Origin: Locusta migratoria
Lineage: Eukaryota > Arthropoda > Insecta > Orthoptera > Acrididae
Direction of reading: 5' to 3'
Assembly (NCBI GenBank): GCA_026315105.1
Contig: CM048748.1
Location: 480,279,150-480,343,149 of the forward strand
DNA: 64,000 bases
Shown here: in pieces, positions 10,355-20,946 of the stretch
How the letters are laid out: each line of letters begins with the position of its first letter
Numbering within the stretch: the stretch's first letter is position 1
Made by a program: the position numbers and the translations under genes
Notes under the pieces: generated by a model
The model's database searches: none
Seen by the model: the letters and a program-made list of their open reading frames with translations, nothing else
What the model was told of the DNA's origin: nothing

Positions 10355-11185
10355 GTTAGGTAACAGGAAGTGGAGGAAGAGGTTGCGCACACACGGGCCT
10401 TTCAAAACTCCCGGTTTTTCGATCGAGAGGCAGTTCTCAGTGAGGCGAGTTGGGCGCCGGGCCGGATCCTTGTCGTTCGCCACCAGCCTCGGGTAAGGTA
10501 AGCTCCACGACAGTCTTCCGTGGAGTGCTGCTAGGAAGGGTAACTATCAGGCTCTTCCCCAGGGAACGTAAACACTAACCTCTGTTGTGGCAACGGATGT
10601 GTCGTTCCGCTTTTCTAAATGATTAGCCTCAGTGCAATAAATATATTTCCTTTTACGCATGAGTTCCCAAGTCTCCGGAACTAGTATCGCGTCGAGTCCC
10701 GCAATCCGCATGTCTCGTAGACGCCTGTCGCTTGTCTTTGTGTAGTCACTCCTTCCCGCTCGGGCCTAGCGGACTGCCGACAACCCCATTCATCTTTCCT
10801 GCGTTAGGACACGACACACCCTACTTCAGCGTTGCATATAGGCTCCCCGTCTGTACCGTCGTCTCCTCAGGCACTGCCAGGGCGCTGCCCCGCCTGCAGA
10901 ACTGCCGGAGCAGCGCAGCGTGGGAGGCGGCAGGTGTGCCAGGCCTGCCAACTTTACAGCCGCAATAAACGCGCGCGCGCCCATCACTCGCGCAACTCGC
11001 GGCCCGCCGCCCCCGCTAAGCCGTGTTTATGCGTCCTAATGCTGGCAGCCCTTTCTTACGCCTACATTAAGGGCCACTCCCCGGACGCTCCAATTAGCCG
11101 TGCTTACCGGCCCGCTCGCTGACCTGTTGCGGAACTCACCCCGCACCAGCCGAGAGACAAACGGCCGCCCCCACCTCTGTTAACA
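10355..11185. other. GC-rich stretch, possible regulatory island
   Basis: No gene was recognised. From about 10,860 it is CpG-rich. At 11,030-11,110 it has TAAT/ATTA cores (CCTAATGC, ACATTAAG, CCAATTAGCC) in the same style as the islands at 2.1, 14.5, 18.5, 28.5 and 53.7 kb. Two overlapping plus-strand frames here (10.73-11.12 kb) are in different phases of the same GC-rich DNA and have no domain. Confidence 0.35.
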
Positions 11186-11189
11186 CGAC

Positions 11190-11805
11190 GTTCATAGATA
11201 CTTTGCGAATCACATTTAAGTGCCTGGCAGAGGGTCCATTAACCACTTTCATAACCTTTCTCTACCGTTCCAGTCTCTAACAGCGCGCGGGAAATCGTTG
11301 CGCTTTCGATCTGATTTTTCTTATTTTATTGGGATGGTCATGTCTCTCTATGTGACGCTTTCCCCCCAGTAACGTGACAATACAAAACGAGCTGCCCATC
11401 TCTGAACCTTGTCAATGTCTTCCGTCAGTCCCACCTGGCGAGGGTCCCACACTGAGAAACAGTACTCCAGTGTAGGACGCACAAGTGTGATGTAGGCAGT
11501 CTCTTTAGTGGAGCTGTTGCATCTTCGAAGCGTTCTGCCAATGAAACGTAACCTTTGGTTCGCCTTCCCAACAATATTTTCTATGTGTTCTCTCCAGTCA
11601 AAGTTGTTCGTAATTGTAACTCCTAGGTCTTTGGTAGAATTCACACTTGCAAGATGAAGTCGGGGGCAAGATGTTCTTGAGTTAAACTGGCTGAAGAGAA
11701 TCATTTTTAGAGACCCATCCTCATCAGGTTGGTAGCAACTCTTTGCTTCCCCACTGCTGCACCTGAAGATAAACACGCTTTGAATGCCTCTTGCTGCCGC
11801 AGATG
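11190..11805 (-). mobile_element. CR1-type LINE relic, reverse transcriptase C-terminus and 3' end
   Basis: On the minus strand, 11,348-11,776 translates to the end of a CR1/Jockey-superfamily reverse transcriptase: STKDLGVTITNNFDWREHI, then VGKANQRLRFIGRTLRRC, then LEYCFSVWDPRQVGL and AARFVLSRYWGESVT. The 3' untranslated part (11,190-11,345) matches the copies at 1.8 kb and 54.8 kb. It is 5'-truncated, as is usual for LINEs, and abuts a foldback element at about 11,810. Confidence 0.85.
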
Positions 11806-11811
11806 CCGAAG

Positions 11812-12440
11812 GAAGTCGAGCAAGATCTCCGTTCAGAAATATCTAACTCTGGTGTAAAACGTATATTGGTTTCATTATAGGTGGCGTTATAATCGGTAAA
11901 AATTAAAATAAGAAGAAAATATTTGAAAGACGGTAATATCTCAAACAAATACACACCAGATTAGAAAAATGAAAGCACAGGTTACGATATTTTTCGTGAC
12001 GCTGCCACGCGGCACCTCTCACAACAGAATGAAGCGCAGACTCCGACCACGCCCTGACTCTGCGGCCAGAGAGAGAGCACGCCTCATTTCCTCGTACTTT
12101 GAGGCTAATAGAGAGAACTCGTCATAGGTATGCTAAACTGTTTCCTGACAGGAATGTTAGTTCTGCAACAGCTTTTCGCAGGAAGTACTAAAGCGAGAGA
12201 AAAAGTCAAATGTGTATTTGTCTGAGATATTACCATATTTTAACCATTTTCAATCATCTACGGTTTCGCTTATTACAGAGCTATCCATCTACCATGGAAA
12301 GAAAAAAATGTTTCATAGAAAAGTTATACATTTTTACGAACCAATTTTGCACTAAAAGGGGGGGGGGGAGGTTCGTATTTAAGATTTCAAAGTCAACCCC
12401 TTCCCGCCCCCGAAGAGTGGCGCAGGGGAGTCGAGATTTA
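11812..12440. mobile_element. Foldback (inverted-repeat) element, copy 1
   Basis: The left arm about 11,815-11,960 and right arm about 12,205-12,430 are imperfect inverted copies (the blocks GAGATATTACC and TTTGTGTGTATTTG-like occur in opposite orientation). They flank a spacer with its own short frames. The same arms occur at 38.47-38.89 kb. The outer left part is cut off by the CR1 relic. An 11-G run lies at 12,358-12,368. No coding sequence was recognised. Confidence 0.6.
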
Positions 12441-13085
12441 TAGAATGGATGGCCCTGTACCAGGGGAACATGTTTCATTGCAACTTTTTGAATCCCATTC
12501 GTATTTTTCCAAATATTACGATAAACAGTTTTAATTTCCTCGCCCTGTATGTTGAGAAGACCAACGGTTCTATAACACTCACTTGCGCCCGCCAGGAATC
12601 AATTTCGCGTCTGAAGACTTCTCTCTGTTGAGAATTACATGGCCCTTCTGCTAACGACAAACTCCTCAACGTAATAACGCAGCTGGTATGATACTCCGTA
12701 TGCTCATGAGGTGACAGTGCGGAGCTGTACGGAACGCCTTACCGAAGTAAATAAATAAAACACTGCATCCATCTCGTAAGGTGTACTCTCAGGTCTCTAG
12801 GTCTCCTGGATAAATACTGCGAGCTGGGTTGTACATTATTGTTGCTTTCGGAAACCATGTCGATTCCTAAGGACGAGATTTCCGGTATCCAAAAATGTTA
12901 AAATACTCGTACATAAAAATATTTCCAATACTTTGCAACCGACCGACGTCAGAGCTGTGTATAGTTTTACGCATTTGTTCGGCGGCAGTACGTAGTATTC
13001 ACATATATGTAGTTGAAGAGGGGTATACGTTTGGTGAAGTAGAGTATCCTGTCTACATTAAATATCAGCCACTTATTAAAAAAAC
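12441..13085. other. Stretch without recognised gene
   Basis: It begins with TGGCCCTGTACC, which may be the outer end of the foldback element. Nothing else could be assigned. The first part of a 195-codon plus-strand frame (12,895-13,482) lies here, but its second half is antisense to a Penelope-like relic, so I do not call it a gene. Confidence 0.4.
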
Positions 13086-13089
13086 GTAC

Positions 13090-14010
13090 GAGAATGCGGC
13101 CAGATCAAGAAATGTACGTCGGCCGATATTTCGGCAGGAGACCGCGCTGCCATTCTCAAGGCAGTACTGCAGCAAGGAAGCAATGTGCAACGACGTTTAC
13201 AACTCTAGAAAGACAACCAAACAGCACCATCACATGACCAAGATGAAAACCATCAGAAATATCGATAATAAACGTTTGTTTCCAACGGGTGAGGTCGCAT
13301 TAACTGTGTCGCTCTATTTTTTGACAAGTGAGCGAGCAAAGGATTCCGTACAAGACTTTAACCATAAACCTCCAACGTTTTCCAGAAGGTTATCCACAAG
13401 TTTTATTCCAAACACAATAGATGCAAGCAAGTGCATGCCAAGATTTTTTTTTGTTATATTGAATAGGGTGCCCTGCCTCTAGGCAGTGTTGGACAACAGC
13501 AGATTTATTGCTTTGTTATAAACGTACGTGACGTTTATGGTCGATACATCGGTCCAAATTGTTTGACGAATATATGTCATGCCACAGCTGCATGGGATAA
13601 GATAGACACCCGCCTTGTTTTACAGACAGTAACAGCGCCTTATTTTTAGATGGTGTCGAAACACGCATTTTACATTATGTTTACACAAAATACAGCCCAT
13701 TTTGCTGGGAATGCTGGCAGAAAGGTCATTGACTTGAGTACTACCACTGTGCTATCATTACAAGCTCCTTGCACATTTTCTCGATAGCTCAAAGCTGTTT
13801 TACACTATAACCATTCTGGTGAAAAGTGACCTCCAGATGGGGCAGCTCAGCCGAAAAACTTTCCGGGTCTGAAATGAAGTGATCCCTGGGCACTAAGATA
13901 CGAAGGACCCCTCCACGCAGGTTGTGTGGTGACAGCTATCAGCCAGCAGGTACAAATCAGAGTGAGTTGGCTTCTTATAATCCGTATGCCCCGACTTAGC
14001 ATCTAAAGTG
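13090..14010 (-). mobile_element. Penelope-like element relic with GIY-YIG nuclease remnant
   Basis: On the minus strand the region after the reverse transcriptase reads GHTDYKKPTHSDLYLLADSC (about 14,000-13,940; the usual YRKPTHTDxYLHxxSxH block). The nuclease start reads AGVYLIPCSCGMTYIRQT (about 13,610-13,560), where active enzymes have GxY and YIG. Near 13,100-13,140 a stem with TGGCA and TGCCGAAA resembles the terminal-repeat ribozyme region. Many stops and shifts are present. Penelope-like elements encode one protein with a telomerase-like reverse transcriptase fused to this nuclease. Confidence 0.8.
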
Positions 14011-14379
14011 CACGCAGCATAAATTGGCCGGTAGATGCACAGACGGCTGGGCAAGTGTGGGGGGAGCGGCTGTGGTGGGGAGGGGAAGTTCCAGCTCACG
14101 GGCCGACACGAACGGAGGAGTCATCTCGCTCAGCGCTCCGGACGAAACCTCGTCTCTGCCCGCGCGTCATCCCCTTACTGCGCGGACTCTACCTTCATCC
14201 TAACCGACACGTCAAGGAATGGAAGACAACCATTCTTTTCCGCCTCCATCGTGAAAAGGATGTTGGGCTGGATTCAATTTAAATGTCCCAACAATGAGGC
14301 CAAACAGCAATAGTATCTTCTATGTATCTGAAAAAAGAGGCATGACAGCAGGCACTTGTGTTTCGGTTGTTGTCAGTTC

Positions 14380-14640
14380 GGCTGCCGCCACTAACGCTCG
14401 GCTTGTAGGCAGGCTCGCCGTTGCTCGGGCCGGGGTTCGCGGCCCGTGCGAGCCATCAGTCTTGCGCCGCTCATTATAATGGCGGAAAACGCTTGCGATC
14501 TGGCGGCCACAAATTACGCCACCCTGCCGGCCCGGCCGGTAATAGCGGCGCCCACTCCTTAATGCGGGGCGCCGGCCGGGAATGTTATTAAAGCACGGCA
14601 CCAGCACCGGCCTGACGCTCACTCAGAGTCCAACAGTCTC
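14380..14640. promoter_or_regulatory. CpG-rich island with TAAT cores, possible regulatory DNA
   Basis: GC-rich, apparently single-copy sequence containing CATTATAATGG, CAAATTACGCC, GGTAATAGC, CTTAATGC and TTATTAAAG cores. No coding signal was recognised, and the island carries none of the transposon signatures seen around it. A regulatory role is inference from composition only. Confidence 0.3.
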
Positions 14641-15635
14641 TGGCCAGTAGCGAACATCTTACATCTGCTGCGGCAATACTTGAGCGATGACGAATTATGA
14701 GTTGGTCCCTTTCTAAAGTCGCAAGAAGCGAGATATGGTAGAAATCTTCAACAGTTATTTAGAACAAGTTGCGTGGAATGGAGAGGATCGTTGCATAGTA
14801 TTCTGGATTTCAAACAAGTAGTGCTTTAACATTTTACCAATTTATGTCACGTGCCGTACTGAGACGGGTGCATAAACCGAAGCACTAGTGTTTTATTATC
14901 TCGTGGCCGTTTATGAAGTTTCGTGCGGGTGGATGTTCGTTAACCGACCGTGTGTATTTTTAACGTTGCTCGCCTAGTCCCATGTGTGTTTGCCACGACT
15001 TTCAGCTTCGGTGGGTGAGTTGTTACACGGTTAGGCGGTCGGTTTTCGGATTTATCTTTATACTTTGAGGTACGTTATTCACTTTTTTATTTTATTTTAT
15101 TTAATCAAAGAAAGAGAGAAACTGCTGTGTTTTGGCCTCGTTCGGGGCTTTCTGCCTTATTCTATTCATTGCAGGGTTTGAATATTTATTCAGCATCAGC
15201 CTCAGTTACGCATTGCTGTGTTTCCCTCTGTCAGTCCTGGTGCTCCCTATGTTTTGGGGAAGCGGCTAGCGTACGGCGTTAGGAATCGTTGAAGAGCGTT
15301 GCGCACCGCCAACTCGCCAGCCAGGCACACAGCACGACATCCGGGACTGGAAGGCAGCGACTTCAATGTGTTGGTAGCAGCAGGGTAAGTGAGAAGTCGC
15401 GTTCAAGTGTTGACAGCAGTTACAAATAAGTGCTTGAATGCACGCCACGCAACGTGCACAGCGCATCGGGGCTGCCGTACTTGGCGCCGTCAGCTCCTGC
15501 GTCATCGTCACCGGCTGCGTCGCGGACAACGGGCTGCAGGCTGCAGAGGGCGCCTGCAGGCCACTGCGCCGCCCAGTCCCCGCCAGAGGTCTCGTCCGCG
15601 TGCATGTGCAGAGTGCGCAGGTGCACCACACCTGC
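14641..15635. other. Mixed stretch, no supported gene
   Basis: At 15,383 the plus strand has a near-perfect 5' splice-site consensus (GCAGG followed by GTAAGT), so a spliced transcript start in the GC-rich DNA at 15.25-15.38 kb is possible. There is no domain evidence for it. Long frames on both strands at 15.4-15.9 kb overlap each other and are partly transposase-derived. Confidence 0.35.
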
Positions 15636-15639
15636 TGCC

Positions 15640-15965
15640 CCGCATTGAGTGGAACATGTTCCAATAACTCTGGCAGAGTTTCTCGTGAAAAGGTTAGCTG
15701 GACGTTCATTTCCAATCGCCGGGGGAACGTGTATGCGTCGACCAGATTGTCGCCTACCGATCCAGCCCAAATGTTGACAGCGAAGCGATCTCGGTGACCA
15801 AGGTGACCAAGGACAAAGACTGCATGCGGGTTTTCCCTTGCCCACACGAGTTGGTGATGGCTGTTGAAAATACCCCTATCGTATAAAGCAGTGTTTTTAA
15901 CACTTTTTCGAATATGCGACCCCCCTTGCAAGTAAAACTATTCTGGCGACACCCTCCGACATAAA
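15640..15965 (-). mobile_element. Tc1/mariner-superfamily transposase relic
   Basis: The minus-strand frame reads FNSHHQLVWARENPHAVF, then FAVNIWAGSVGDNLVDAYTFP and then LPELLEHVPLNAGQQVW. This matches the middle part of the insect DDE transposase type that continues into a QDGAPAHF catalytic block. That block is missing: the frame runs on into unrelated GC-rich sequence at about 15,640, so the 221-codon open frame is a chimera of transposase remnant and neighbouring DNA. Function is lost. Confidence 0.7.
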
Positions 15966-16021
15966 TACATTCCATCCCCTCCCTCCTCCTCGCGAACCGT
16001 AACAAAACGGTGGTCGAGCAA

Positions 16022-16200
16022 TCTATTCCGGCTTGCTGTGGAGCGTGCAATTGCTAGCCGTCGGAGGTTCGACTCTTCCTTCGAGCATGAGTGTGTGTGT
16101 GTGTGTGTGTGTGTTTTCGTTGGGTTAGTTTAAGTAGTTTGTATGTCTAGGGACTGATAACCATACCAGTTTGGTCCAAAATGTTTACAAACATTTGAAA
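16022..16200 (+). mobile_element. tRNA-derived SINE with GT microsatellite
   Basis: B-box-like GGAGGTTCGACTC lies near 16,060, then a (GT)12 tract (16,091-16,114), the block GTTAGTTTAAGTAGTTTGTA, GGGACTGATAACCA, TTTGGTCC and a terminal ACATTTGAAA. It belongs to the TTTGGTC subfamily. Confidence 0.85.
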
Positions 16201-16518
16201 CTATGTTATCTGAAAGGATACCATTTTAATCTTATTTCTTTTGCTACAGCTTTCTTTTAAATCGTTAGACGAATTTGTTTTTGTAACTTTTTTATGAAGT
16301 ACAATATCCTATTTTTAAATGATTTCTGACAGAAAAATTTATTGTGCTTAACCAGTGTTCCGCATTTCAGGCAAGACTCAGAAGTGAATTACGTTCATTA
16401 ATAAAACGCCCTCTACAGACAATTTGTGAAGAGGTAGATTTTTTTGGAATTTTTTTCCGAATTACGTATTGTATAATGTTCTTTTGCCTATCGACTGGTT
16501 CGTGAAAACAGTTTTCAG

Positions 16519-16711
16519 CCGGTCGCGGTGGCCGAGTGGTCTGCGGCGAGCCAGTCACGGTCTGCACGGTCGCTGCGGTCGAGGATTCGAATCCCCCTTC
16601 GGGTATGGAAGTTTGTGCCGTCTTTAGTATAAGCTAGTTCATAAGTAGTTTGTAGGTTTAGGAACTGATGACCCCGTAGTTAAGTCACATAAGCTCTACC
16701 AACATTTGAAC
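16519..16711 (+). mobile_element. tRNA-derived SINE, full length
   Basis: The head GGTCGCGGTGGCCGAGTGG contains the A box (16,529-16,539) and GATTCGAATCC the B box (about 16,585). The body continues with TTTGTGCCGTC, TTCATAAGTAGTTTGTAG, GGAACTGATGACCCCGTAG, and ends in ACATTTGAAC. It is the CCCCGTAGTTAAGTC subfamily, the most complete plus-strand example here. It is a retroposon rather than a tRNA gene, because the head lacks a proper cloverleaf and is followed by a fixed non-tRNA body. Confidence 0.9.
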
Positions 16712-16958
16712 AGTTCTCAAGGTTTCCGCTTATTCATCACTAACTGACTGTATTATAAAACAATTTCTGATTTATTCAATTCACAATTAATGCTACACAA
16801 GGAACTCCGTAATTCTGCGATTAAATGAGTTTGACGTAGGCATGTGATTTTGAGTGACTGGATGGCCAGTTATTTGACTCCCTGCTGTGGTGGCGGCCCC
16901 AGAGACAGACTGACTCTGCGGTCCCGCTGCCCGCTGGCGCGCCGGTCCCGCACACAGG

Positions 16959-17157
16959 TGCCGCGCGAGGGGAGCCGAGCGGTCTGGAGCGCCACGTTAC
17001 AGATCGCGCGGCCTCCCGCGTCGGAAGTCCGAATCCTCCCTCGGGCATGGATTTGTGTGTTGTCCTTGGGTTAGTTTAACTTAGTTTAAGTGGTTTGTGA
17101 GACTAGGGACTGATGACCAACTTAGTTTGGTCACATCGTATTAGAAACATTTGAATA
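16959..17157 (+). mobile_element. tRNA-derived SINE, full length
   Basis: The head GCCGCGCGAGGGGAGCCGAG has an A-box-like GAGCCGAGCGG. The B box is AGTCCGAATCC. The body contains TTGTCCTTGGGTTAGTTTAA, ACTAGGGACTGATGACC and TTAGTTTGGTCACAT, with end ACATTTGAAT. It is the TTTGGTC subfamily, closely related to the copy at 33.3 kb in its head. Confidence 0.9.
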
Positions 17158-18390
17158 TTTCGACCCACAGGTGGAAAACCACTGCTGTAAAGGATGCTTC
17201 ATTCGTCCGGAGTACACAGATCGGACATTTCGGTTGAATGGCAGACTTTTGCAAAACTCAACTCATCGTGGAAAGTCGTGTGGCTTAAGGCTGAAGGCGG
17301 CAGTGGAGCACACCGTGTGCGGACTGCCGGCCGGTGCCGGCCGCCGCTCGCGAGCCTCCTGGGGCGCGGCTGCTCACGCTGTCCCTTCAGCCCCCCGTGT
17401 TCGTTGACGACCGCGTCCGTCAGCCCTTCGCACCTTCAACACACAATGAATACGTCGGGCTTTGAACTACGCTTTCAAAGTCACGTGTGCCACTACGAGA
17501 ACGTGCCAGCGGACAACTTACCTCAGATGAAGCTGTCCCTCTTAGAGACCTGTGGGTGGCAGTGAACAGCCGTGCGTCTGGCACTCGACGATTCGGAAAC
17601 CGCTGATCGTACAAATGTTGGGCAGCGCGAGGGTTTCCATCCGCCGCCCCGGAAGCACAGCGTACGTTTGCCCTTTCCGCCCAAGAACAGCGCTCCGTTT
17701 CCTGTCGCTCCACACAGTAACGAACTGATGTGTGTGCCCTTTTGATGAGAAACTGGTGCAGGGCGAAACAGAGTCAGACATGTAATCAGAACGAACATCA
17801 AAGGAATGACGAAACGAGCATGGGAAACAACTTGGAGGACAGCAGGAAAAAAGGGGGTTCTTGATACCCGGAAGGATTGGTTAGAATTGTGAATCAAGGT
17901 GGAAGGAAATGAAAAGTGGAGGAGCACTCTACACCGACTAATGTAGCCGGAGATTAAGGACAGGTTAGGGTACAGGAAAAGGATGTAAAACCAGAGTGGA
18001 GCAGACCAGAGGAGCGGCTATTGAAGATTACTGAAGAATATCGAAGGAGAGGAAGAGAAAGGACGAGGAGGTTCGGAGAGTAGAGGAGAGTAGACGAGAG
18101 AAGAGGAAAGGAGAGTAGAGGAGAGGAGGAAACTGCCGCCCCTGCGGTCCCACAGACGCCGCGCACGTCACGCCGCCCGGTTAATGTGTCTGTTGACGAG
18201 CTGCTGGTTCCACCAGCTGTACGTCAGAAGCGAAGCAGTCGTGCAACGGCATTGTTCCTAACACAACATTTCACTGCGCCACGCTGCCGGGCGTATTTAA
18301 GAAACGCTTTCCGAGCTGCCACCGGAAGAGGAATCTCCGGGAGAAATAGCAGACACGAATGGCTTCGGACGCCGACTTAAAGCGCCGTCT
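17158..18390. other. No recognised gene; contains a purine-rich tract
   Basis: Overlapping frames on both strands at 17.2-17.9 kb have no domain. A strongly purine-biased stretch (GGAGAGGA-type, about 18,030-18,130) is followed by moderately GC-rich DNA. Confidence 0.4.
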
Positions 18391-18399
18391 AAACAAGAC

Positions 18400-18710
18400 G
18401 AAAATCGTCGGAATTAAATTGTTTCCTCTTAATAAGTGTCCGTTATTAAACTCTGAAACAGCGCTTTCGAGCTCGGACGCTTTTGATATAATTACACTTG
18501 CCCATTAAGCGAAATTTTAATTAGAGGAATATTAATCGGTAAAACGCTTCAAATAATGCGGAACTCCTTTTCCAGAGCGGAGCCATAATTAATGCGCAGC
18601 GTCGCGGGCCGCAGTGCGATGGAGCCTGACGATGGAGCCGCGGCCCGCGCCGGAACGCACGCGCCCTCGCTCGCCCGCCCTCGGGGGACGCGGTGGCGCG
18701 TGCTCGCCCG
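18400..18710. promoter_or_regulatory. AT-core plus CpG island, possible regulatory DNA
   Basis: A run of homeodomain-type cores (GGAATTAAATT, CTTAATAAG, TTATTAAAC, ATAATTAC, TTTTAATTAGAGG, ATTAATCGG, CATAATTAATGCGC) passes directly into a CpG-dense segment. It has no transposon signature and no coding signal. This density of cores is the strongest of the six islands in the window. Confidence 0.35.
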
Positions 18711-18823
18711 GAACCTCACTTCAAAAACTCTGCACGAATTTGGAGACGTGAATATTCCAGTAAGGTGTGGCTCGGGATTGCACCGAACATGGACGATATC
18801 TTGAAATCGCTCATCTTAAATCA

Positions 18824-18848
18824 TTTTTTTTTTTTTTTTTTTTTTTTT
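18824..18848 (+). repeat. Poly(T) tract, 25 T
   Basis: Uninterrupted T run, which could be the poly(A) tail of a minus-strand retroposed sequence to its left. No body was recognised. Confidence 0.9.
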
Positions 18849-18914
18849 CGGTAGGGAATGTCCGTGTTTATCAACAGAACTGAACAACGGAGACAACAGT
18901 GCACGGTGAACGCT

Positions 18915-19065
18915 TCCGTGCTCAGTGGTTAGTGCGTCTATTACGGCAGTTTGGCTCGGTCCGGGAGGCGTGCGGGGGAAGTGTGGTGGTGCCGCGACTG
19001 CTGGCGAAAGTGGGATACTCGGGTTCGAGTCCGGACCAGAACCAATTTTCACATGCCACCATTAA
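18915..19065 (+). mobile_element. tRNA-like SINE fragment (second family)
   Basis: An A-box-like AGTGGTTAGTGCG near 18,925 and a B box GGGTTCGAGTCC near 19,021 are spaced by about 90 bp, wider than in a tRNA gene, so this is a SINE head or pseudogene. It is related to the minus-strand fragment at 2.9 kb. Confidence 0.5.
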
Positions 19066-19129
19066 ATCATACTTCTGGTGCTGATACGTATTCATCATTG
19101 CGAATATTCGATGTTTGGAACTTGAATAC

Positions 19130-19710
19130 TGGCAACTATTTATTCACAACCTATACAAAAGCGTTATATGTTTGCACTTGTAACGGTCCTTCAAAATTGT
19201 CACCAGAGTTGCGTAGAACCCGTTGCCAGCGATGTGGAAGGTTCTGTTGATGGTGCGAATGGAGCGGTCTGCTGCATGTCGAATCTCTGGATAAGTTCTG
19301 AAGCGAATGCCGTGAATTGGTTACTTCATCTTCGGAATCAAATCAAAGTCACAAAGACTCAAGTCCGGAAAGTATGGTGAATGGTACGGTAGTTCCCAGT
19401 CCCATCGACCGAACAGAGAAGCCACTGCTTGCGCTGTATGCGCCCGCGCGTTGTCGTGAAAAATGATGGGCTTGTGAAGCAAAAAGCGTTGCCGCTTCCT
19501 TCGCAAAGCTGTTCGCAGCTGCTGCTCCAAAGACGAACAGTAATACTGTGCACTGACGGTATGTCGTGTAGGAACGTTTGCCGAACCTCTTTGAAGGCTT
19601 TTACCCAACTTTTCACTGTTCTGTACGGCAAAGCTAATTCCCCACACGCCTCTTCAAGAACTTGATGACACTGTCGAGCCGTATGACCTCTGGCACATTA
19701 AATCTTGATC
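19130..19710 (-). mobile_element. mariner transposase relic with D34D motif
   Basis: On the minus strand, a frame at 19,647-19,321 reads PIIFHDNARAHTAQAVASLF, then PYFPDLSLCDFDLIPKMK. The two aspartates (HDN and CDFD) are separated by exactly 34 residues, the mariner signature. The upstream PYRTVKSWVKAFKEVRQTF (HTH-side linker) is in another frame, so a shift separates it. The downstream C-terminus extends to about 19,130. The N-terminal third and inverted repeats were not identified. Inactive. Confidence 0.85.
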
Positions 19711-20520
19711 CAGCCCGTTGTCCGTTGACACACCGTCACGTTAGACCGCTCGCTCACCAGTGGCTGTTTCCCTCGGTTGTGCGCACGCCGGTGACTTGGG
19801 ACTGGCGAGGCCATTTGCTCCGAGCTAAGGTTGATAGGTCAACAACGAGTGCTACCAGCGACAATAGTAGATTCCATTGCATAGTGTCTCCACAGCACTG
19901 TTGCCGCTATTTAAGTTCCAACCCTCGTATTTTATGTGTATAACAATAGTATTTTCTGATAAATTGATTCCTGTAAATAGAGTGAACGCAACACTTATGG
20001 TTCAGAAGTTACAACACATTTTGTTTCTAGGTACAGACTGGACTCTCCTCCATAAAGACAGAGATTAAAGTGTTCAGCATGCTGTCCCTCTTGGTAAATG
20101 CGCAATTCAAGGCACCTAACGGAGGCGTCGTGCAACACGAATCTTCAGTGCGTTGGTCGAGACGGTGTTCGATTCTCATTTTGTCTGCATGTATGACTTG
20201 CTATAAATGACCCCACAGATGAAAGTCAAGCAGTGTGCAATCAGATGGTCTGGATGTTTATTCCACAGAACGACGGCTGGAATCTAATGACTAGGAAACC
20301 GACCGTCGAACCATTGCCGAACGGAACTATTGTGTATACTGGTAGATCTCCATCCTGTTGAAAGTAAGGGGGGAAAGATGTCATCTTCATCCAGGTCTGA
20401 GGCAAACCGCGCTTCTTGCTGCATTTCCATGCCACTTTGATCATATCGGTTGCGGTCCACGAAAATGGGGCCAGTTACACGGGTACCCCATGTTGCACTA
20501 AACAATTGTTGTTACTTTTG
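19711..20520. other. Stretch without recognised gene
   Basis: No domain, repeat or boundary could be assigned. Frames on opposite strands at 20.24-20.5 kb are short and lack motifs. Confidence 0.35.
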
Positions 20521-20700
20521 AAAATGTTCAAATGTTTGTAAATCTATCGGACCAAACTGTGTGGTCATCAGTCAGTAGCTTACAAACTACTTAAACTAAG
20601 GTAAACTAACCTAAGGACAACACACACACTCACGCGCAAGCCCCAGGGAGGACTCGGACCTCCGACGGCGAGCAACCGCGCGCTCCGCAGCGAGGCGCCT
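20521..20700 (-). mobile_element. tRNA-derived SINE
   Basis: The minus-strand copy of the TTTGGTC subfamily: the tail (20,521-20,620) carries the reverse of TTTGGTCC, ACTGATGACC and TTTAAGTAGTTTGTAAG, then a CA-rich linker, then the reverse of GGTCCGAGTCC (B box near 20,655). It lies 6 bp from the next SINE in the same orientation. Confidence 0.85.
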
Positions 20701-20706
20701 TAAAAA

Positions 20707-20903
20707 AAATGTTCAAATGTTTGTAAAGCTTATGGGACTTAACTACGGGGTCATCAGTCTCTAAACTTACAAACTACTTATGAACTACTTACGAACTAGG
20801 ACGGCACAAATATCCATGCCCGAGGGGGATTCGAACCCCCGACCGTAGTGGCCGTGCAGACCGTGACTGGAGCGCCTCAGTCTCCTCGGCCACCGCGGCC
20901 GGC
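20707..20903 (-). mobile_element. tRNA-derived SINE, full length
   Basis: Minus-strand, complete CCCCGTAGTTAAGTC-subfamily copy. The tail begins at 20,707 with an A run and TGTTCAAATG. The B box is the reverse of GGTTCGAATCC (near 20,830), and the head ends GCCGGCCGCGGTGGCCGAGG in reverse at 20,903, directly against the Penelope-like element's outer inverted repeat. Confidence 0.9.
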
Positions 20904-20904
20904 G

Positions 20905-20946
20905 GGCATTAGGCCGCGTCATATTTAAACACTTGGCAAATGAATT
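20905..20946 (+). repeat. Inverted repeat of the Penelope-like element, left
   Basis: 42 bp beginning GGCATTAGGCCGCGTCA and ending CAAATGAATT. It is the inverse of 22,394-22,435 with about 5 mismatches. Confidence 0.85.

Noticed and set aside
12895..13482. 195-codon plus-strand frame
   Set aside because: The second half is antisense to a Penelope-like relic, and the first half has no recognisable domain.
15266..15931. 221-codon minus-strand frame as a gene
   Set aside because: Its N-terminal half is a transposase remnant and the rest is chance translation of GC-rich DNA, with equally long frames on the opposite strand.
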